A stretch of 64,000 bases of DNA, taken from Effrenium voratum (Eukaryota; Sar; Dinophyceae; Suessiales; Symbiodiniaceae). The DNA lies in contig CAUJNA010003505.1 in assembly GCA_963377175.1 (NCBI GenBank), positions 1,585,702 through 1,649,701 on the forward strand, read 5' to 3'. Under the pieces are notes generated by a model. The model had not been told where the DNA came from. It was given only the letters and a program-made list of their open reading frames with translations, and did no database searches. A program made the position numbers and the translations under genes. Of this stretch, positions 45,978 through 59,909 are shown piece after piece (position 1 is the stretch's first letter; each line of letters begins with the position of its first letter).

Positions 45978-46035
45978 CCTGCCACTCCTCGTAGTCCCAA
46001 TCATGGATCTGGCTCTTATTGATGTCTTCCAGTGA
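45978..46035 (-). CDS. exon of an unrecognised minus-strand gene (gene B)
   Basis: 58 bases following the pyrimidine-rich acceptor TTGCCTTTGCGGCTGAG and ending at a GTGGGC donor. They read SLEDINKSQIHDWDYEEWQ, starting in phase 0 with one base over. The peptide is acidic, with a DWDYEEW cluster. The exon at 48,005-47,952 ends in phase 0 and the one at 43,952 begins with two bases, so the three fit one gene. No family recognised. Confidence 0.5.
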
Positions 46036-46084
46036 CTCAGCCGCAAAGGCAACGCAAAACGGACCAAACCAACATCCTAACGCA

Positions 46085-47077
46085 TGCATTCGTGCGTGCT
46101 TTCGTGCGTGCCTTCGTGCGCGCGTACGCGCGCACCGCGCACACACACACACACCCACGCAAACGCACACACGCACGGAGGGACGCACGCACGTTCGCAC
46201 GCCCGCCCGCCCGCCCGGCCGCCCGTCGCCCGCTCGCACGTCACGCACCCACGCACGCGTGCATTCACACGCACACGCACATGCGCACACGCGCACGCAC
46301 ACATTCACGCACACTCACACACCCACACCCACACCCACACAAACCCACACACACACACCCACACGCACGCTTGCACGCACGCACACGCAAACGCACACTT
46401 ACACGCACACGTGCACCCCCACAGACACGCACACATTCACGCACACCCACACACCCACACCCACACCCACACAAACCCACACACACACACCCACACGCAC
46501 GCTTGCACGCACGCACACGCAAACGCACACTTACACGCACACGTGCACCCACAGGCACACGCACATGCACGCGCACACGCACACGCACACACGCACACAC
46601 GCACACACACACAGGCGCACGCCCACGCCCACGCGCATGCCCACGCACACGCGCACGCGCAGAACACGCGCACGCCCACGCACACGCGCACGCGCATGAC
46701 ACGCGCACGCCCACGCACACGCGCACGCACATGAGCACGCAAACGCACACGCGGCGCACACACGCACACACTTGATGGGACACACACACACACACATGCA
46801 CACACGCACACGCACACACGCACACCCGCGCACAACACCCAAACACACAAACACAAAAACACAAAAACACACAAACACACAAACACACAACCTGCAAAAC
46901 AGCAAGCCCGCAGCAAAACACACAAAGCAAGCAAACACGCATATGCGCCAACACGCAAACACACACAAAGACGCATACAGGCAAACACGCAAACACACGA
47001 CCACACAAGCACACAAGCACACAAACACAGAAAAACACACACACACACATATACACAAACACACACACACACACACA

Positions 47078-47176
<99 letters not shown>

Positions 47177-47755
47177 GCACGCACGCACGCACGCACGCAC
47201 ACACGCACACGCACGCACACACCCACACACGCACACACGCACACACGCACACACGCACACACGCACACACGCACACACGCACAAGCACAAGCAAACGCAC
47301 ACGCACACGCACACGCACGCACACGCAGGCACGCAGGCACGCAGGCACACAGGCACACAGGCACACAGGCACTCAGGCACACAGGCACACAGGCACACAG
47401 GCACACAGGCACACAGTGCACACACACACACACACGCACACGCACACGCGCACGCGCACACACACACACACAGGCACACAGGCACGCACACAGGCACACA
47501 GGCACACCGGCACACGGGCACACGGGCAGACAGGCACACAGGCGCACAGGCGCACAGGCACACGCACGCGCACACGCACATGCACACGCACAGACACACA
47601 GACACACAGACACACAGACACACAGCTGCACAGAGACACAGAGAGACACAGAGAGACACACAGACACACACACAAACACACAAACACACACGCACACACA
47701 CACAAGCACACACACACAGACGCGGGCACGCATGCGCACACACACACAAACAAAA
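46085..47755. repeat. compound CA / CACG / CACAGG microsatellite, about 1.7 kb
   Basis: Blocks of ACGC, ACAC, CACAGG and CACAAA units. A 120-bp portion with CGCTTGCACGCACGC is duplicated at a spacing of 132 bp (46,371 and 46,503). Long Val-Cys and Thr-His frames here are repeat artefacts. Confidence 0.97.
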
Positions 47756-47951
47756 CCAAACAATTGCCCGCATTGCAGGCCCGCCTGCTCTCATTCAATG
47801 TTGATATCTTTCGAGCAACGATACCTATGAGTCTATGGGTTGCTCCTAGAACCCTCACACTGGGCAAAGGTTTCCCAAACCAAAAAATCCAGAGGATTCC
47901 AAACGACCAAAGGACAGTTCCGCTTTGGTCTCTCATGCTATGCAAAGCTGC

Positions 47952-48005
47952 CCCTTGAGGGCTGAGGGCTCGGGCGACTTTGCCATACTCGTAATCTTCC
48001 CGCGC
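47952..48005 (-). CDS. exon of an unrecognised minus-strand gene (gene B)
   Basis: After TTGTTGCTCCCCAG the codons read AREDYEYGKVARALSPQG, with a possible GC donor (GGG|GCAGCT). Phase 0 at both ends, compatible with the 46,035 exon across the simple repeat. A shorter form ending at a GTCGCC donor is possible. Confidence 0.42.
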
Positions 48006-49029
48006 CTGGGGAGCAACAAAGCCATTCACATTACCTCTTAATTTCGGGTTTGGTTTGGATTTTGGGCTCAATTCGAAGACATTCCTCTTGAGATCGAACA
48101 CGAAGGGAATTCCTAGAGGTCAAAAGCAGCGGTCTGGGAAGGTCCTGCGGGATGCTTTTGGTACTTCCCAAAGGCAAACACGAATCGCCGAAGCAGCTCT
48201 TAGACAAGCGCCGTGTTGTTGACTATGCACAACCGCCAAACCGGGCCGGGCTGGGAAGAGTCGCTTTTGCTGCAGTCCGTCAGCCACATTCAGGCTATAA
48301 AAATCAAGGTGTGGGTCGCAATTTGCAGTGTTGCGTGGGCCAAAGCGCACCGAGCCGCGCATGCGGCTGACAGCTTTCAGGAAGCCTTCTTGATAGCTGG
48401 AAATGCAAGAGCAACGCAGCTGCGAAGGAGGCGAGCGAGCTGTGGCCTCGCACAATGCACATTTGGCGGTTAGCTGCAGGCATGACACAGCGACACAGCA
48501 AAAAACGGAAGTTGCGCAGGCTGTCATTAAGGCTACGGACGACGCATGTGAGCCAGCCGAGCAGAGACAAATTTAAGCCAATGCCTAATGTGACTGGGCA
48601 AAGGTATGTCACGTGCCGTTGTTACCCTGCTTCTTTTCCATGAGCAAGTAGGTGTGTGGCATGCCACAAGTGCTGAGCAACCTGAGGGACTCAGATGCCT
48701 ACCTTGTATCTTACTGCCCAAAAAAATGCTGGGCAACATGGCATATTGCCTGGGCTCCAAGACGTTTGTAAGAAGCAGAAGCCGTGCATGCCCATGTGTG
48801 ACAAGGCGACGCATTGGGCTTTGCCTTTCGTTTGAATGCAGAGTGGAGCACCTCCTAGCCAGAGCTTGGACGCGTAGGACCGCGCGCTTGTTTGGGGCTC
48901 CACCGCCACGTAACGGCGCGTATTGAAGGACACGCAGGACCGCAATCCGCGTGGCCTGTGCGTCATTTCGTACATGTTGACGGAAAACAACCGCAAAATC
49001 ATATGGTGATTTTCACACACCGCCTGCTT
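48006..49029. other. no supported gene
   Basis: Mixed DNA. A minus-strand frame at 48,430-48,320 (YQEGFLKAVSRMRGSVRFG) is coding-like but has no clear borders. Confidence 0.35.
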
Positions 49030-49224
49030 TGGGGGGAGGGTCGGGGGGGTGCGGGGGGCGGGGTCATAAGCAGCGCTGCGAGGGTGCGGGGGGGGTGGCG
49101 GGGGGGGAGGGTGGGGGGGGAGGGTGATAAGCAGCGCGTCACAGCGAGCACACTCTCCGCGGCACGCTGCCAGGGTGCGGGGGGGGAGGGGGGGGGTGAT
49201 AAGCATCGCGTCACAGCGAGCACT
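49030..49224. repeat. G-run-rich tandem repeat (quadruplex-prone)
   Basis: Runs of 5-9 G alternate with GATAAGCAGCGCGTCACAGCGAG-type segments that recur about every 60-70 bp. Confidence 0.8.
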
Positions 49225-50039
49225 GACTCTGACTGCGCGCTGCATCCCTCAGACATGCCCCTCGGCCACCATCCGAGAGACTGTTTTAGTGAAACCAAAG
49301 ACAAAGCGTGGATGTAGATAAAGAGTGCTTGCCTTCGCTGCCAGGATCTCCCCACCCCCAAAAAAGCTCCTTGAACTGGGGCAATTGCACAGAACCTAGG
49401 CCCCAAGCCCACGACGTCATTATTTGCCTTAAAAATGACGCAGGGCAAAATATATTTTCCTTGCATGTCAACGCTTGGTCGTGTGGCCTGCGCATGACTT
49501 CGAGACGCTGCACAGGAGGGCGGGCGTTGGGCGCGCGCCGCTTCGTAGCGGGGGCGCGTTGTTTGGGAGCTGGGCGCAAGGAGAGAGTGGGTTTCCATCT
49601 AGTGTGCTTGAAATGTGTGGCAGGTTGACTTGATTTTGCTAGCGGATCGGCCACATCATAAGCACGCTAGGCAGCGTGCCCCCTGGCCAAGTGATAAGCA
49701 CACACGGGAAATATCCATGATCTTCTCAACGGAGGTGAGCAGGAAGGGACTGGCGGCTTGCCAAACTGGAGCTGCAGCTGCTTTTTCCAGGGTCAACTGC
49801 TCTTCTCTTTTGAGCGCGAAACCCTTGGAAGGGGCACCAACGACCAACAACAAGAAACACTTGTGTTGAACCGTGTTCACATGCGGAAATGAAACGATAC
49901 GTTTCATGACTCACGGGCCTGCAAACAATCATCCGGGTTTCTTAGGAGAAAACATCCGTAACAAACTGAATGACTTCCTGTTCCCGTTGAAACCACTTTT
50001 CTCAATCTTACGCCTGAAAACGAAAGAAACTGCTCGGAG

Positions 50040-50111
50040 CTAGCGCGCCTTGGTGGCACCGAGGATGTTGCGCTGACCCGGGATGCGCCAGCGCTCCTGG
50101 ACTGCGAGCTC
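50040..50111 (-). CDS. terminal exon of an unrecognised minus-strand gene (gene C)
   Basis: 72 bases after the pyrimidine-rich CACGCCGCGCAG. They read ELAVQERWRIPGQRNILGAT + KAR and stop at TAG. Almost every third position is G or C. A possible upstream exon reads RGRKQLQRKLLP at about 50,280-50,240. The basic, short C-terminus gives no family clue. Confidence 0.5.
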   Translation of the reverse strand, partial: ELAVQERWRIPGQRNILGATKAR

Positions 50112-50875
50112 CTGCGCGGCGTGGGCGTGGGGAAGATATAGGAACACCTCAAACCTCTCAACAACAAGATAAGGGCCTTTGGTGAACATCATTACAAACA
50201 AGACAGGCACCAGGAGAGCCGTGCCAGGGCGGTGGTTTGAGGGGAGAAGCTTGCGCTGCAGCTGCTTGCGGCCCCTCTACGAATCTGAACTCTGGTAGCG
50301 TCCCTGGACCCTTGGCCAAAATGCGCTCCCACCTTTCTCCAGGTCCAAAGCCCCTGAGACTGGGACCCGTTCAGTTCTACACGCACTCTTCCCTTGCACT
50401 CTTTTACTCCGCTCTGATTGGCAAACCTTTTCCCTCGCAGAGCGTAGGAACAAGCACCCAGGGAACATTTGGGCAGCACCTATACTTGTTGCCTTTGTTT
50501 GTACCAAAGTGTTCATGAAGCTCTATGTAGACCAAGCTATGATCCCTACTCCACGGAAAAAAGGACCCTTGCTAAATTTGCGAAGTTGTTTGGGGCGCTG
50601 CTCAACTGAAGCTGGTCAATTGATTGGCCCCTCCTGCATCTCTTTGGCTGGAGGCAGCCAACCCCACACCATCACAAGACTACGGACATACTTCAACACA
50701 GCCGGTGGGTGTCTTGAAGACAGAACAGCTTGTGGACGGAATATAGCTTGTAAGACCGGCCAGTTTTGGCATATATTTATGGAACTGCCTGCCCGGCGGA
50801 GCCCTGCTCTGTTTATATATATATATATATATGGGCTTGTATTTTTTAAACGGGGGCCGGGCAGGAAGGTTTGAG

Positions 50876-51063
50876 TACGGGGTATGATTCGCAGGTATGA
50901 TTCGCGGGTATGATTCGGGGTATGATTCGGGGGTATGATTCGCGGAAGCAGCAGCAGCAGCAGTAGTAGTAGCAGTAGTCGTCGAAGTAGTAGTACTAGT
51001 AGTAAAATTGTAGTAGTAACAATAGTAGTAGTAGTGGTAGTAGTAGTTAGTAGAAGAAGAAGA

Positions 51064-51099
<36 letters not shown>

Positions 51100-51115
51100 T
51101 AGTAGTAGTAGTGGC

Positions 51116-51155
<40 letters not shown>

Positions 51156-51191
51156 CTACTGTAGTAGTAACAATAGTAGTTGGCAGTAATC

Positions 51192-51251
<60 letters not shown>

Positions 51252-51935
51252 AGTAACAGTAGAAGCAGCGACTGTAGTGCTGCGGAAGCTTTGAAAAGAC
51301 TTGCCGCTGGCCTTGGCAAGGCAAGTTCATTGCGCGGGTATGATTCGCGGGTATGATTCGGCTAGCTCATTGCAAACTCAGAATATGAGTGTAGTAGTAG
51401 CTGTGGTAGTAGTAGCAGTAGTAGTAGCAGTAGTAGTGGTAGTAGCAGCAGTTGCAGAAGTAGTGGTGTAGCATAAGCAGCAGCGGCTGTAGTGGTGCGG
51501 ACGCTTTGAATAAGACTTGGCACTAGCCTTGGCAGGGGAAGCTCATTGTCCGGGTATGATTCGGGTATGATTCGCGGGTATGATGCGGCTAGGTGCAAAA
51601 CGGCACTGATTACAGACTCAGAATGATGTATGTAGTAGTAGTGAGTAGTTTCAGCAGCAGCAGCAGGAATAGTAGTAGTAGAAGAAGTAGTAGTAGTGGT
51701 AGTAGTAGTAGTAGTAGTAGAAGTAGTAGTAGTAGTCGTAGCAGTAGTAGTAGTAGTAGTAGTCAGTAGTTAGTAGTAAGGGTAGCAGAAGCAGAAGTAG
51801 AAGCAGTAGAGTAGTAGTAGCAGCGGTAGTAGCGGTGGTAGTGGTAGTAATACTCGTAGTCGCGGCAGTAGCAGTAGTAGTACTGGTAGTAGCAGTAGTA
51901 GTAGTAATTGGAGTAGTAGTAGTAGTAGAAGTAGT

Positions 51936-52017
<82 letters not shown>

Positions 52018-52212
52018 CGTAGTAGTAGTAGTAGTAGTAGTGGTAGTGGTAGTATTGGGTAGCGCTGGTCGTGGTTGTTGTGGAGGCAGTGAACAACACA
52101 AAACGGTAGAAGAACAGTAGCATCTTGCAGCATACGTTTTAAGGGGTATGATTCAGGGGTCTGATTCGGGGTATGATTCGCGGGTATGATTCGGGGGTAT
52201 GATTCGGGGAGG
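50876..52212. repeat. TAG trinucleotide arrays punctuated by GGGTATGATTCGC minisatellites
   Basis: TAG/GTA arrays occupy 50,944-51,258, about 51,390-51,465 and 51,630-52,060. Clusters of a 12-13 bp unit (GGGTATGATTCG + C/G) lie at 50,878-50,945, 51,336-51,360, 51,555-51,590 and 52,143-52,212, bracketing the arrays. A 75-bp segment ending in TTCATTG/CTCATTG is repeated at about 51,260 and 51,472, so part of the block is a higher-order repeat of about 210 bp. Poly-Leu and poly-Tyr frames here are artefacts. Confidence 0.9.
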
Positions 52213-53331
52213 TCCCACCTTCTGCCTTTTGAAGCAACTCAACACACCAGAAAAGGACAAACCCATATATGTGTGTGTGTGTCTATATACCCAGTGGCTA
52301 GATGTAAATACACTGCCGGGCGAACATGCAATTAATGGTGTCGACACCTCAGAGAGGCCATGTGCGGCGTCATTCTTTTCAGGGTGGGGTGTTCAGATCA
52401 CTTGCTTCATGACCATAGCTCACTAAGGTGCTTTGCAACTGGCACGTGGTGGGGTAAGGGGGTTTGGGGCTGGGGCGTAGCTGTTCACATCCCAGTGACT
52501 TGCTGGTGCCCGTGCCAATTCCGTTCTCCGGAACATGGCTTTGGTGGAGGTAGTGAGGCTTTGGCACTTGTGATTCTTCTACGGCTGGCGCGATGGGGGC
52601 TTCTGCCTGCGCTGGCTGTGTTCTACTCAAAAACGAGCGTTTCTCTTGAACGAAACATCGATCTGTGGCCGCGCCCTGCAAGCAAAAAGTGTAAGGCTTT
52701 TCATGCGTGAAGCCTTCCCAGCTTTGCAGCCGCTGCCCGCGATTGGCGGTGCAAAGTTTGTGTGCCCGGGGTGCACGGATGCCGGCGAGCAACAGCTGCA
52801 GAAGCTGGGAAAGCTTTGCGGGTGGAAAGCTGTACACTTCTAGCATGTTGGCTGCGACTACAAATCGGTGTTGCGTGAAGGAGAAACGCTTGTTGTCCCA
52901 CTCTGTGTAATGTGCGCAAGCCCACGGCCCCTGGGGGGAGGCATGACCATATGTATACACATATATATATATATATATAATACAATATACATATCCTTGT
53001 ACATCTAATACAAATATGAACATCCAGCTTCATCATACTTGCGTGAGCAACTGCTGTCTGCGCTGCGTTATGGCCCGTTCAGCTGGCTAAAGGCGATTGA
53101 TTGGGCAAACACCCTCCTCCAAATTCCTGTATTTGTCCTTCCCTTCACCTAAAGCAGCCTTCGCAGGATTCTGCAAGTTTTGTTTGAAAGCTTGGACTTG
53201 CGCCTTTTGACCAGGCACCTCAGTTAAGTAAGATCGTACATATCGTACTGTGGTCGGACATATCTATGAGCAGCCTTCTAACATCCACCTCGCGGATTTC
53301 CGCTCGAAATGGGGCTGTGATCTGCTGGAGC

Positions 53332-53401
53332 TCACTCCGTGCCCGACTCGTCGCTGTCTTCGTCCTTCTTGTTGCGGAGGCCCAGCCTCGTTGGCCGTTT
53401 G
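53332..53401 (-). CDS. terminal exon, acidic nuclear-type C-terminus (gene D)
   Basis: After ATTCGAACAG, one base completes a codon and the frame reads KRPTRLGLRNKKDEDSDESG + TE, ending at TGA 53334-53332. A basic KRP/RNKK stretch followed by an acidic Ser-rich tail is typical of nuclear proteins and could act as a localisation signal. Exon-like segments at 55.7-56.4 kb may belong to the same gene. Confidence 0.5.
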
Positions 53402-54970
53402 CTGTTCGAATGTTTGGTGGGTTGGGCCACCTGGGGCTAAGAACCATCGGAAGGTCCCTTGTTTCCAAAAGTGAAACCAGTCATCAAAGTCATCAAAACC
53501 TGCTAAGCTGCTAAACAAGGGAGGCCCACGGCAGGGATCAAAAGGGCAACGGTTGCCACGTATTTGTGGCAAGCTGTGCCCAACTAAGCTTCTGCCTTTT
53601 CGGTTTTGATTGCGGCTCACCTGATCACGAATCAAAATGACCAAACCGGGGAAGGGGGAAAGGGAACCAGGTAGCTTTAAAACAAGCAAAGAGAAACATT
53701 CAGGCAGCTGCAGGAAATGCTTTTGATTGCCGGACGAGTCGAGGTACAAATTAGTTATATTCAGCTTAGGCAGGAGCTCTATGACAAACTGATCAAGAAA
53801 GCTCGTGAACTTGCACGTCGGACTTCTCGACACGGCATTGAAACACCTCCCGAGTACGTGGGGTCAGCAAACCCAACTAGTGTGCGGTGGTCCGACCTTG
53901 GCTTTGGCCGCGCGGGTTCGGAGTCTTTGGCGTGCAGGAAGATTGCATGAGGCCAAGAGACTCATTGAGATGTCCAAATCAGCCCTTCGGGAGGGGAGAT
54001 TTAGGTCCCTCCGTTCCAGGCTCCCTGAAACCATCAATTCTCTTGATCTCCTGTACCCTTCTCCAATCATTTTTGTTCGGGCATCGGGATGGTTTCAGCC
54101 AGGGCAAACCAAAGGCACACCACGCCAGTTGGAGCGGCACTGAGGGCCCGAGTTCCCACTACATGTTCAAACCCTGAGACTTGCTGCAAATGCACCCATG
54201 ATGTCCTGACGAAAAACAAGGTGCAGAAACTCTAGTGTGGATCAACCATACAGTATATGAAATATCAGCGAGTTGAGTGAAAGATGTTGCTATGCGCGAT
54301 CAGATACAAGTTGTGAGCATGTACGATGACGTTCCTACAGCAATAGCCGCTACCTCATCACCAAGCGGCTGCATGTGACTCAAAACCAATGCGGTTTGCC
54401 TTGAATCGGACATGGGACCCTGGAAATAACCTTACATCTCCTTTTGGTTCTGACACATGGCTCGCAGAAGAGGATGCCAGAAGACAGGCCCCTGGAAAGC
54501 AGTGCTTTGTTTGACACTCTGGTGATTTGCTCTGCCGTCTCTACAGGTGTTCACAGATCCCGAGCAACCATGACACAGATTCAACCACTACTCTCGCATC
54601 ACGAGCTTTCCTAGCCAGCAGAAAACCATCTGGCAGGTTTGAACTTGCCATGGCAGAACACACATAAAATCAAGGCACTCCTGCAAATGTGACCAGACAA
54701 ACCTGTTTGAACTCAGATACCTTGGATTTAAGGTGTGAGCCTGGTGTTGCAGTGCAGAGTAAGTCAGGGAATCTTTTCTGCCAAGGATGGTTTCATGTTG
54801 CTTTCCTTCAACCACCGCCCAAACTGGCGCCATGTTGCAACGAACAAACCGGCGCTTGCCATATTGCAACATGCACACAAATGGGGGGGGGTCCTGTGAA
54901 GCCCCTACACTGGTCGATTTTCTGTTGGTGCCGTCTTGCCACCGTCCCACACGGGTTCGCCAATTTTAGG

Positions 54971-55066
54971 AAGCACATCCTCCCGGAGAAGTGGCACACG
55001 CAGTCGGGCGGCATGTGGCCCCCGAACACGGACGCCAACATGCGCGAGCAGCCTCAATGCCAACGT
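54971..55066 (+). CDS. internal exon of an unrecognised plus-strand gene
   Basis: After the acceptor CCAATTTTAG the codons read KHILPEKWHTQSGGMWPPNT then DANMRE, and every third position is G or C, the strongest coding bias in the window. The probable donor is CCAAC|GTAGCT. No family recognised. It is the only good plus-strand exon, so a divergent or nested gene lies here. Confidence 0.5.
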
Positions 55067-55699
55067 AGCTCGATTCGTGGGGCATATCTTTTGATGGCAC
55101 CTGATTTAGCTTTTAACTTGCCTCATCTTGACGGTTTTCTCATGAACCCACGTACGGAGGCCGCATGGCAACAACAAACAAATGCGCAACGTAAATTGCC
55201 AAGGGAACAAATCAAGCACCTCAACCTGCACGCATCTCCACGTCTTTCACTAACAAGCTTGATTTCCACATTTCCTCTCACTTGGAGCAAGAGTTGACAA
55301 GGTAGGCCGTGTCACAAAATACTCCACAGCCACTAAAAGTCTTGCTTGCTCTTTGTAGACAAAGGATCCTTCTCCACGTTCCGTACCAAGAACGAGCAAA
55401 CGTAAATTGGACGTGCCCAAGAATAGAGAACCGTAAAAACGCCCCTGTGGAATCTGATAAACCAGCTGAAAATAAGTGGCCCTCCGCTGGAGGGCGGACC
55501 CACTACAGACAGTTCGGAAGACAGACGCAACGCCGGCTAGACCGTGCTCCGCGAGGCGACACCCAAAGACAGTCTTCTGCGCCCGTATGACCCGTATGAC
55601 TAGGTTCAAGAAAGACAGGTAACAGTGGTCTTGTTAAGCTCCAAACCCACATACCTCCCTCAGCTCAAGGTGACAACACGACACGCCTCAAAAACGGAA

Positions 55700-56360
55700 C
55701 TGATTGCGCTGAGAAGTTGGCGGGCGCTGAACACGGGCGTGCTCAAGCGCTGAGCAGCGGAGCAATCGGCTGGCTTCGCAAGTCTGGGCGCTGGCGCGAA
55801 CGACGGGGTCAAACTTTGCTTCGGCGCAGCAATGGAACGCCCGAACGATAGCTTGTCACGGCAAACCTTGCTGGCTGCGCGACAAGGTGCCCGTGCGTCG
55901 TCGTAAGACCTCGCAAGTCTTCCATCTTTGAAGCTGCCAACCTGAAGCCGCAGTTCACGGCGTGAAGCCAAGATTCCTCCTGGTGTCTGCCGGCACAACC
56001 TGAGTGAAGCACAAGCTTTGGCGAAACGCGGGTCCTTCTCACTCTGCACTGGATAGGCGTCGGGGCTTGAAGACTGTAAGTAGCATGGGCGCCAAGCTCC
56101 CTGCGCGCGTGTTCCAGTTCCAGCGCCATGCAATCTACAGCCGGGCACAAGGCAAAGAAGCCATAAATTCCACTCACTTGCTCAGCCGGCTGCCCAAAAC
56201 CTACAATAAAGCTTCCGCTGTGATTGGCAACTCGGTTGCCAACATCAAGCTTGACCTGTCGCAAGCCTGTTTTGCCTCCTGAACGCAGCTACCGTTGAGA
56301 AGCGCATCAACCTGGCGCTCAGAATTGCGTTGGTTGAGGTTACGCAAGGTCCAGGTCTGC
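55700..56360 (-). CDS. cluster of candidate coiled-coil micro-exons (gene D?)
   Basis: Minus-strand islands read NSERQVDALLN near 56,310, MALELEHARRELGAHA near 56,130, GILASRRELRLQ at about 55,985-55,949 (acceptor ACACCAG, donor CAG|GTTGGC), and ALEHARV near 55,740. Their composition and heptad-like spacing suggest a coiled coil. Exact borders and phases are not established, so the span is given as a cluster. Confidence 0.3.
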
Positions 56361-57385
56361 GGGAGCCACCTTGAACGCAGCTCTGCCAACAGTCAAACAC
56401 TGCGTGACTGCGTGGTCAGGAACTTGGCAGGTGGGTCAAGGCTCAGTGGCCGCGGCAGGAAGGCGAATGCCAGGATTCCTCGCGCCAGGGCTCCCAATGA
56501 TGTGGCATGCCTCTGGGCTTTGGAGGAGACCTGTTCATGCCGGATTTGGATCTTGAAGCGGAGCATAGAGGCAGCTGCGCAAAAGCCCCAATAGTCAACA
56601 AGCCTGCCTCAGTCCTGCGGGCGCCAGGCAGTTGCGTTCGGCCCTGATGGCATTTGCGCATTGTGACTGGGCAAGCCTGGACGTGCCCAGCCAAGAAGCA
56701 CAGCCTGGGTTGCCGCAAAGACCTGTGTTGCCGGCGCACACATTCAGCCTTGGGCTTGGCGGGGTCTTTTTTCGTAAGCCCATGAGTTCATGATGGGTTG
56801 CCAGCCCAACTCTTCAGCAGAGTTCAATGTTCACAACATCTTCCACCTAGCTCCAAAAAATGCTTGGCTGGAAGCATGCTGTGACTGCCGACACTCCACT
56901 GGCCGAACGAGTTTGCCCAGCGCTGGTAGTATTTGTGGTCCTATTTGCTCAAGGCGATGTGGCTCAATCTCCTGCCACATCCAGCGGCACGGTGCGGACT
57001 GGATCTTTGAAACGCAACAGCCAGCGGCGGCCAACAATTTCGCAACCCAAAACGACAGGAAAAACGAAAGCCAATGACCGCAGCTTAAGCGGAGGACATG
57101 CCAAACAAATGGCACAGGCTCCGAATGACTGGGGTCCTCGTTGTGCCCGCGCTGAATGCAATGATGGTGCCTGCGCCCAGCATCGGGGCATCACTGGCTT
57201 CTGATCCTTGCCCCTACAGCCAGGCCTTAAGCCTACAAACAAGGGATGAATGGAACCTTCATCATCGGCGAGGTCGCAAATGATGCGCCACCCAAATGGC
57301 CAACAGGGCGACGGCACCTATTATTAGGGTACCCCCCGCCGCCTTCATCTACCCATATGATTTTGGCTCAACTGGCGCTCGACCG

Positions 57386-57485
57386 CTACTCGACGCCACT
57401 TCTGCTGCAGTCCAAGGGGCCGCCGGGCTGCTGTGGCCGTGGCGGCTCCTCCAGCACCTCCCAAGTGTCCGCCGGCGCCTTGCTC
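57386..57485 (-). CDS. candidate terminal exon (gene E)
   Basis: After TTGGACAG, one base completes a codon and the frame reads SKAPADTWEVLEEPPRPQQP, then GGPLDCSRSGVE and TAG. Third positions are mostly G/C. The entry phase fits the two bases left over at the 61,467-61,415 exon, though other exons may lie between. A plus-strand frame is also open here. Confidence 0.38.
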
Positions 57486-58494
57486 CTGTCCAATTCTAAG
57501 GGACCAAGCTTGGACTCAGAATGTGCACCTGATATTGCCCTATAACCCGAATAGTGGGGTTGATAAGAGGAAACCTGATATTGAGCGGGTCCATCCCGTG
57601 TGCTACGGCCCTGAGCCTGCCTAATACCCAAAGCAACATACCCAAAACCAAAAACATGCGCCTGAAACCGGCACCTTTAGGGAATCTTTCACGACACCGA
57701 GGTGAAGGACAGTCAATATGTACGCCTGAGGGCTTTTTCCCCAGTGCCAGCAGCAAGGAATACAAGCCGTACACAGCTGCATACAGCGGGCATGTAGCCA
57801 AATAGTATGTTGGGGTCTCCTCCTCAGGGGTGCATCAATGACACTAGACTTTGACCAGGCTAAGAAATTGCATGCTAAGCATTTGGGCGCAAAGGTATGC
57901 AACTGTGAAGCCCAAAGCAAACAAGGAAACACACGGGACAATGCCTGCCCTCCAATCCCACGCCCCGAAGGAGCTCGCTTGGCGTTGTCGTCACGTGTCT
58001 AAGGGCAAATCTATGCATCCGCAAAGCAGCCCTCAAAGAACACCCTGGAGAGTATCCAATTACGTCCAAGGCCTTGCATAAGGCCCAAACTGTTCCAGGA
58101 GTTGTCAGGGCTTCTTGTTGTAGTTGTTTTGTAACAAGGATGTCTCGTTTATAGTTTGATTGGTTGTGATTGGTTTGCGAAGAGCTTGTTTTTGCGCTGC
58201 TACCCCGGCCAGTACAAGGTCCCTTGTGCCAATTCTTTTGCCTCGAGCTCGTGCATTCTCAATCTCAAAAAAGGCTTTTCAAACGAGGAACCCCAAATGG
58301 GTGGCTTCCTTTGGTTAGGTGAGCTTCGAAACAACCCCGAAAGGTGTCCCCGACAAAAACACACCCATATTCAACCAGCAAAAGAAACAAAAAACCGGGA
58401 TCCCCCCCCCCCGCCCCCCAATGACTTCTCCCACTAATTTTGGCAAGGAACACGTCCAACTGCAACAACTTTTCAGAAACGGCGATTCTGGAAG

Positions 58495-59104
<610 letters not shown>

Positions 59105-59909
59105 GGAAACGGGCAAAAGAACGCCCCGGTTGAATTCTCGCTTGACAAAAGGATCTGAAAATGCAACATTATTCTGCAGGACGGACACATGACTACCAAA
59201 ATTGGTGGACACCAAATGAACGCCGAAACCATCGCACCCGTTTGCTCCTGCCGGAGATGTGGTCCAAGATCGCACCTCAGATCCACAGCTCACAGCGCAT
59301 GGATGTCAATGGCTGTGATGCTCATGCTAATAATGATCCCGATGCATCTCGATTCAGGGGTCCCTTGTGCCGATACGCCCCCTAGACCAACTTCCTCGCT
59401 CTACACAACCCACTGATTCTTTCTTCCAGGGAAACCCAAGGTGAAAACTCTTGTGGAGCCCAGTGCTAATCAAGGATTCGCACCAGACTTCGACCAAGAA
59501 ATGCAGCGATGCAAACATCGGACATGTTCCTCGTGTCACTGCAATGTTTGATCCTTCCAAAAAGCGAAAAATGAGTCTCCTGTCCTGGCGACCAAAGACT
59601 GGCGCCGAAGCGATTGGTTGCTTCACTCTTCATCACAGCTGCTGTAAACTTTGCATGCGAATATTGAATCGGGTCTGTTGCAGGTAGAGAAACAGAATGC
59701 CCCCAAATGGTGTTCCCTTTTGGGGGGCTTCAAGCCTTGGTATGACTCTCTCCGTTCAATCTGGGTTGACTAATCATGGCTTCCAACCCTGGCTTGCCTG
59801 TATGGGAAAAAAGGACATCCCCCACAGCACCCGTCCCTCTTCGCTGAGGCACGTAGTTGGTGAAGCCAAGGCTCATCAGCATAGGTATCCCACCTAGGCG
59901 CGAGGTGCC

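Noticed and set aside
46019..47830. Long Thr-His and Val-Cys frames on both strands
   Set aside because: They arise from CA/CACG repeats. Only the short exon at 45,978-46,035 beside them has real coding character.
50680..52133. Poly-Leu, poly-Tyr, poly-Ser and poly-Thr frames
   Set aside because: They are translations of the TAG trinucleotide arrays.
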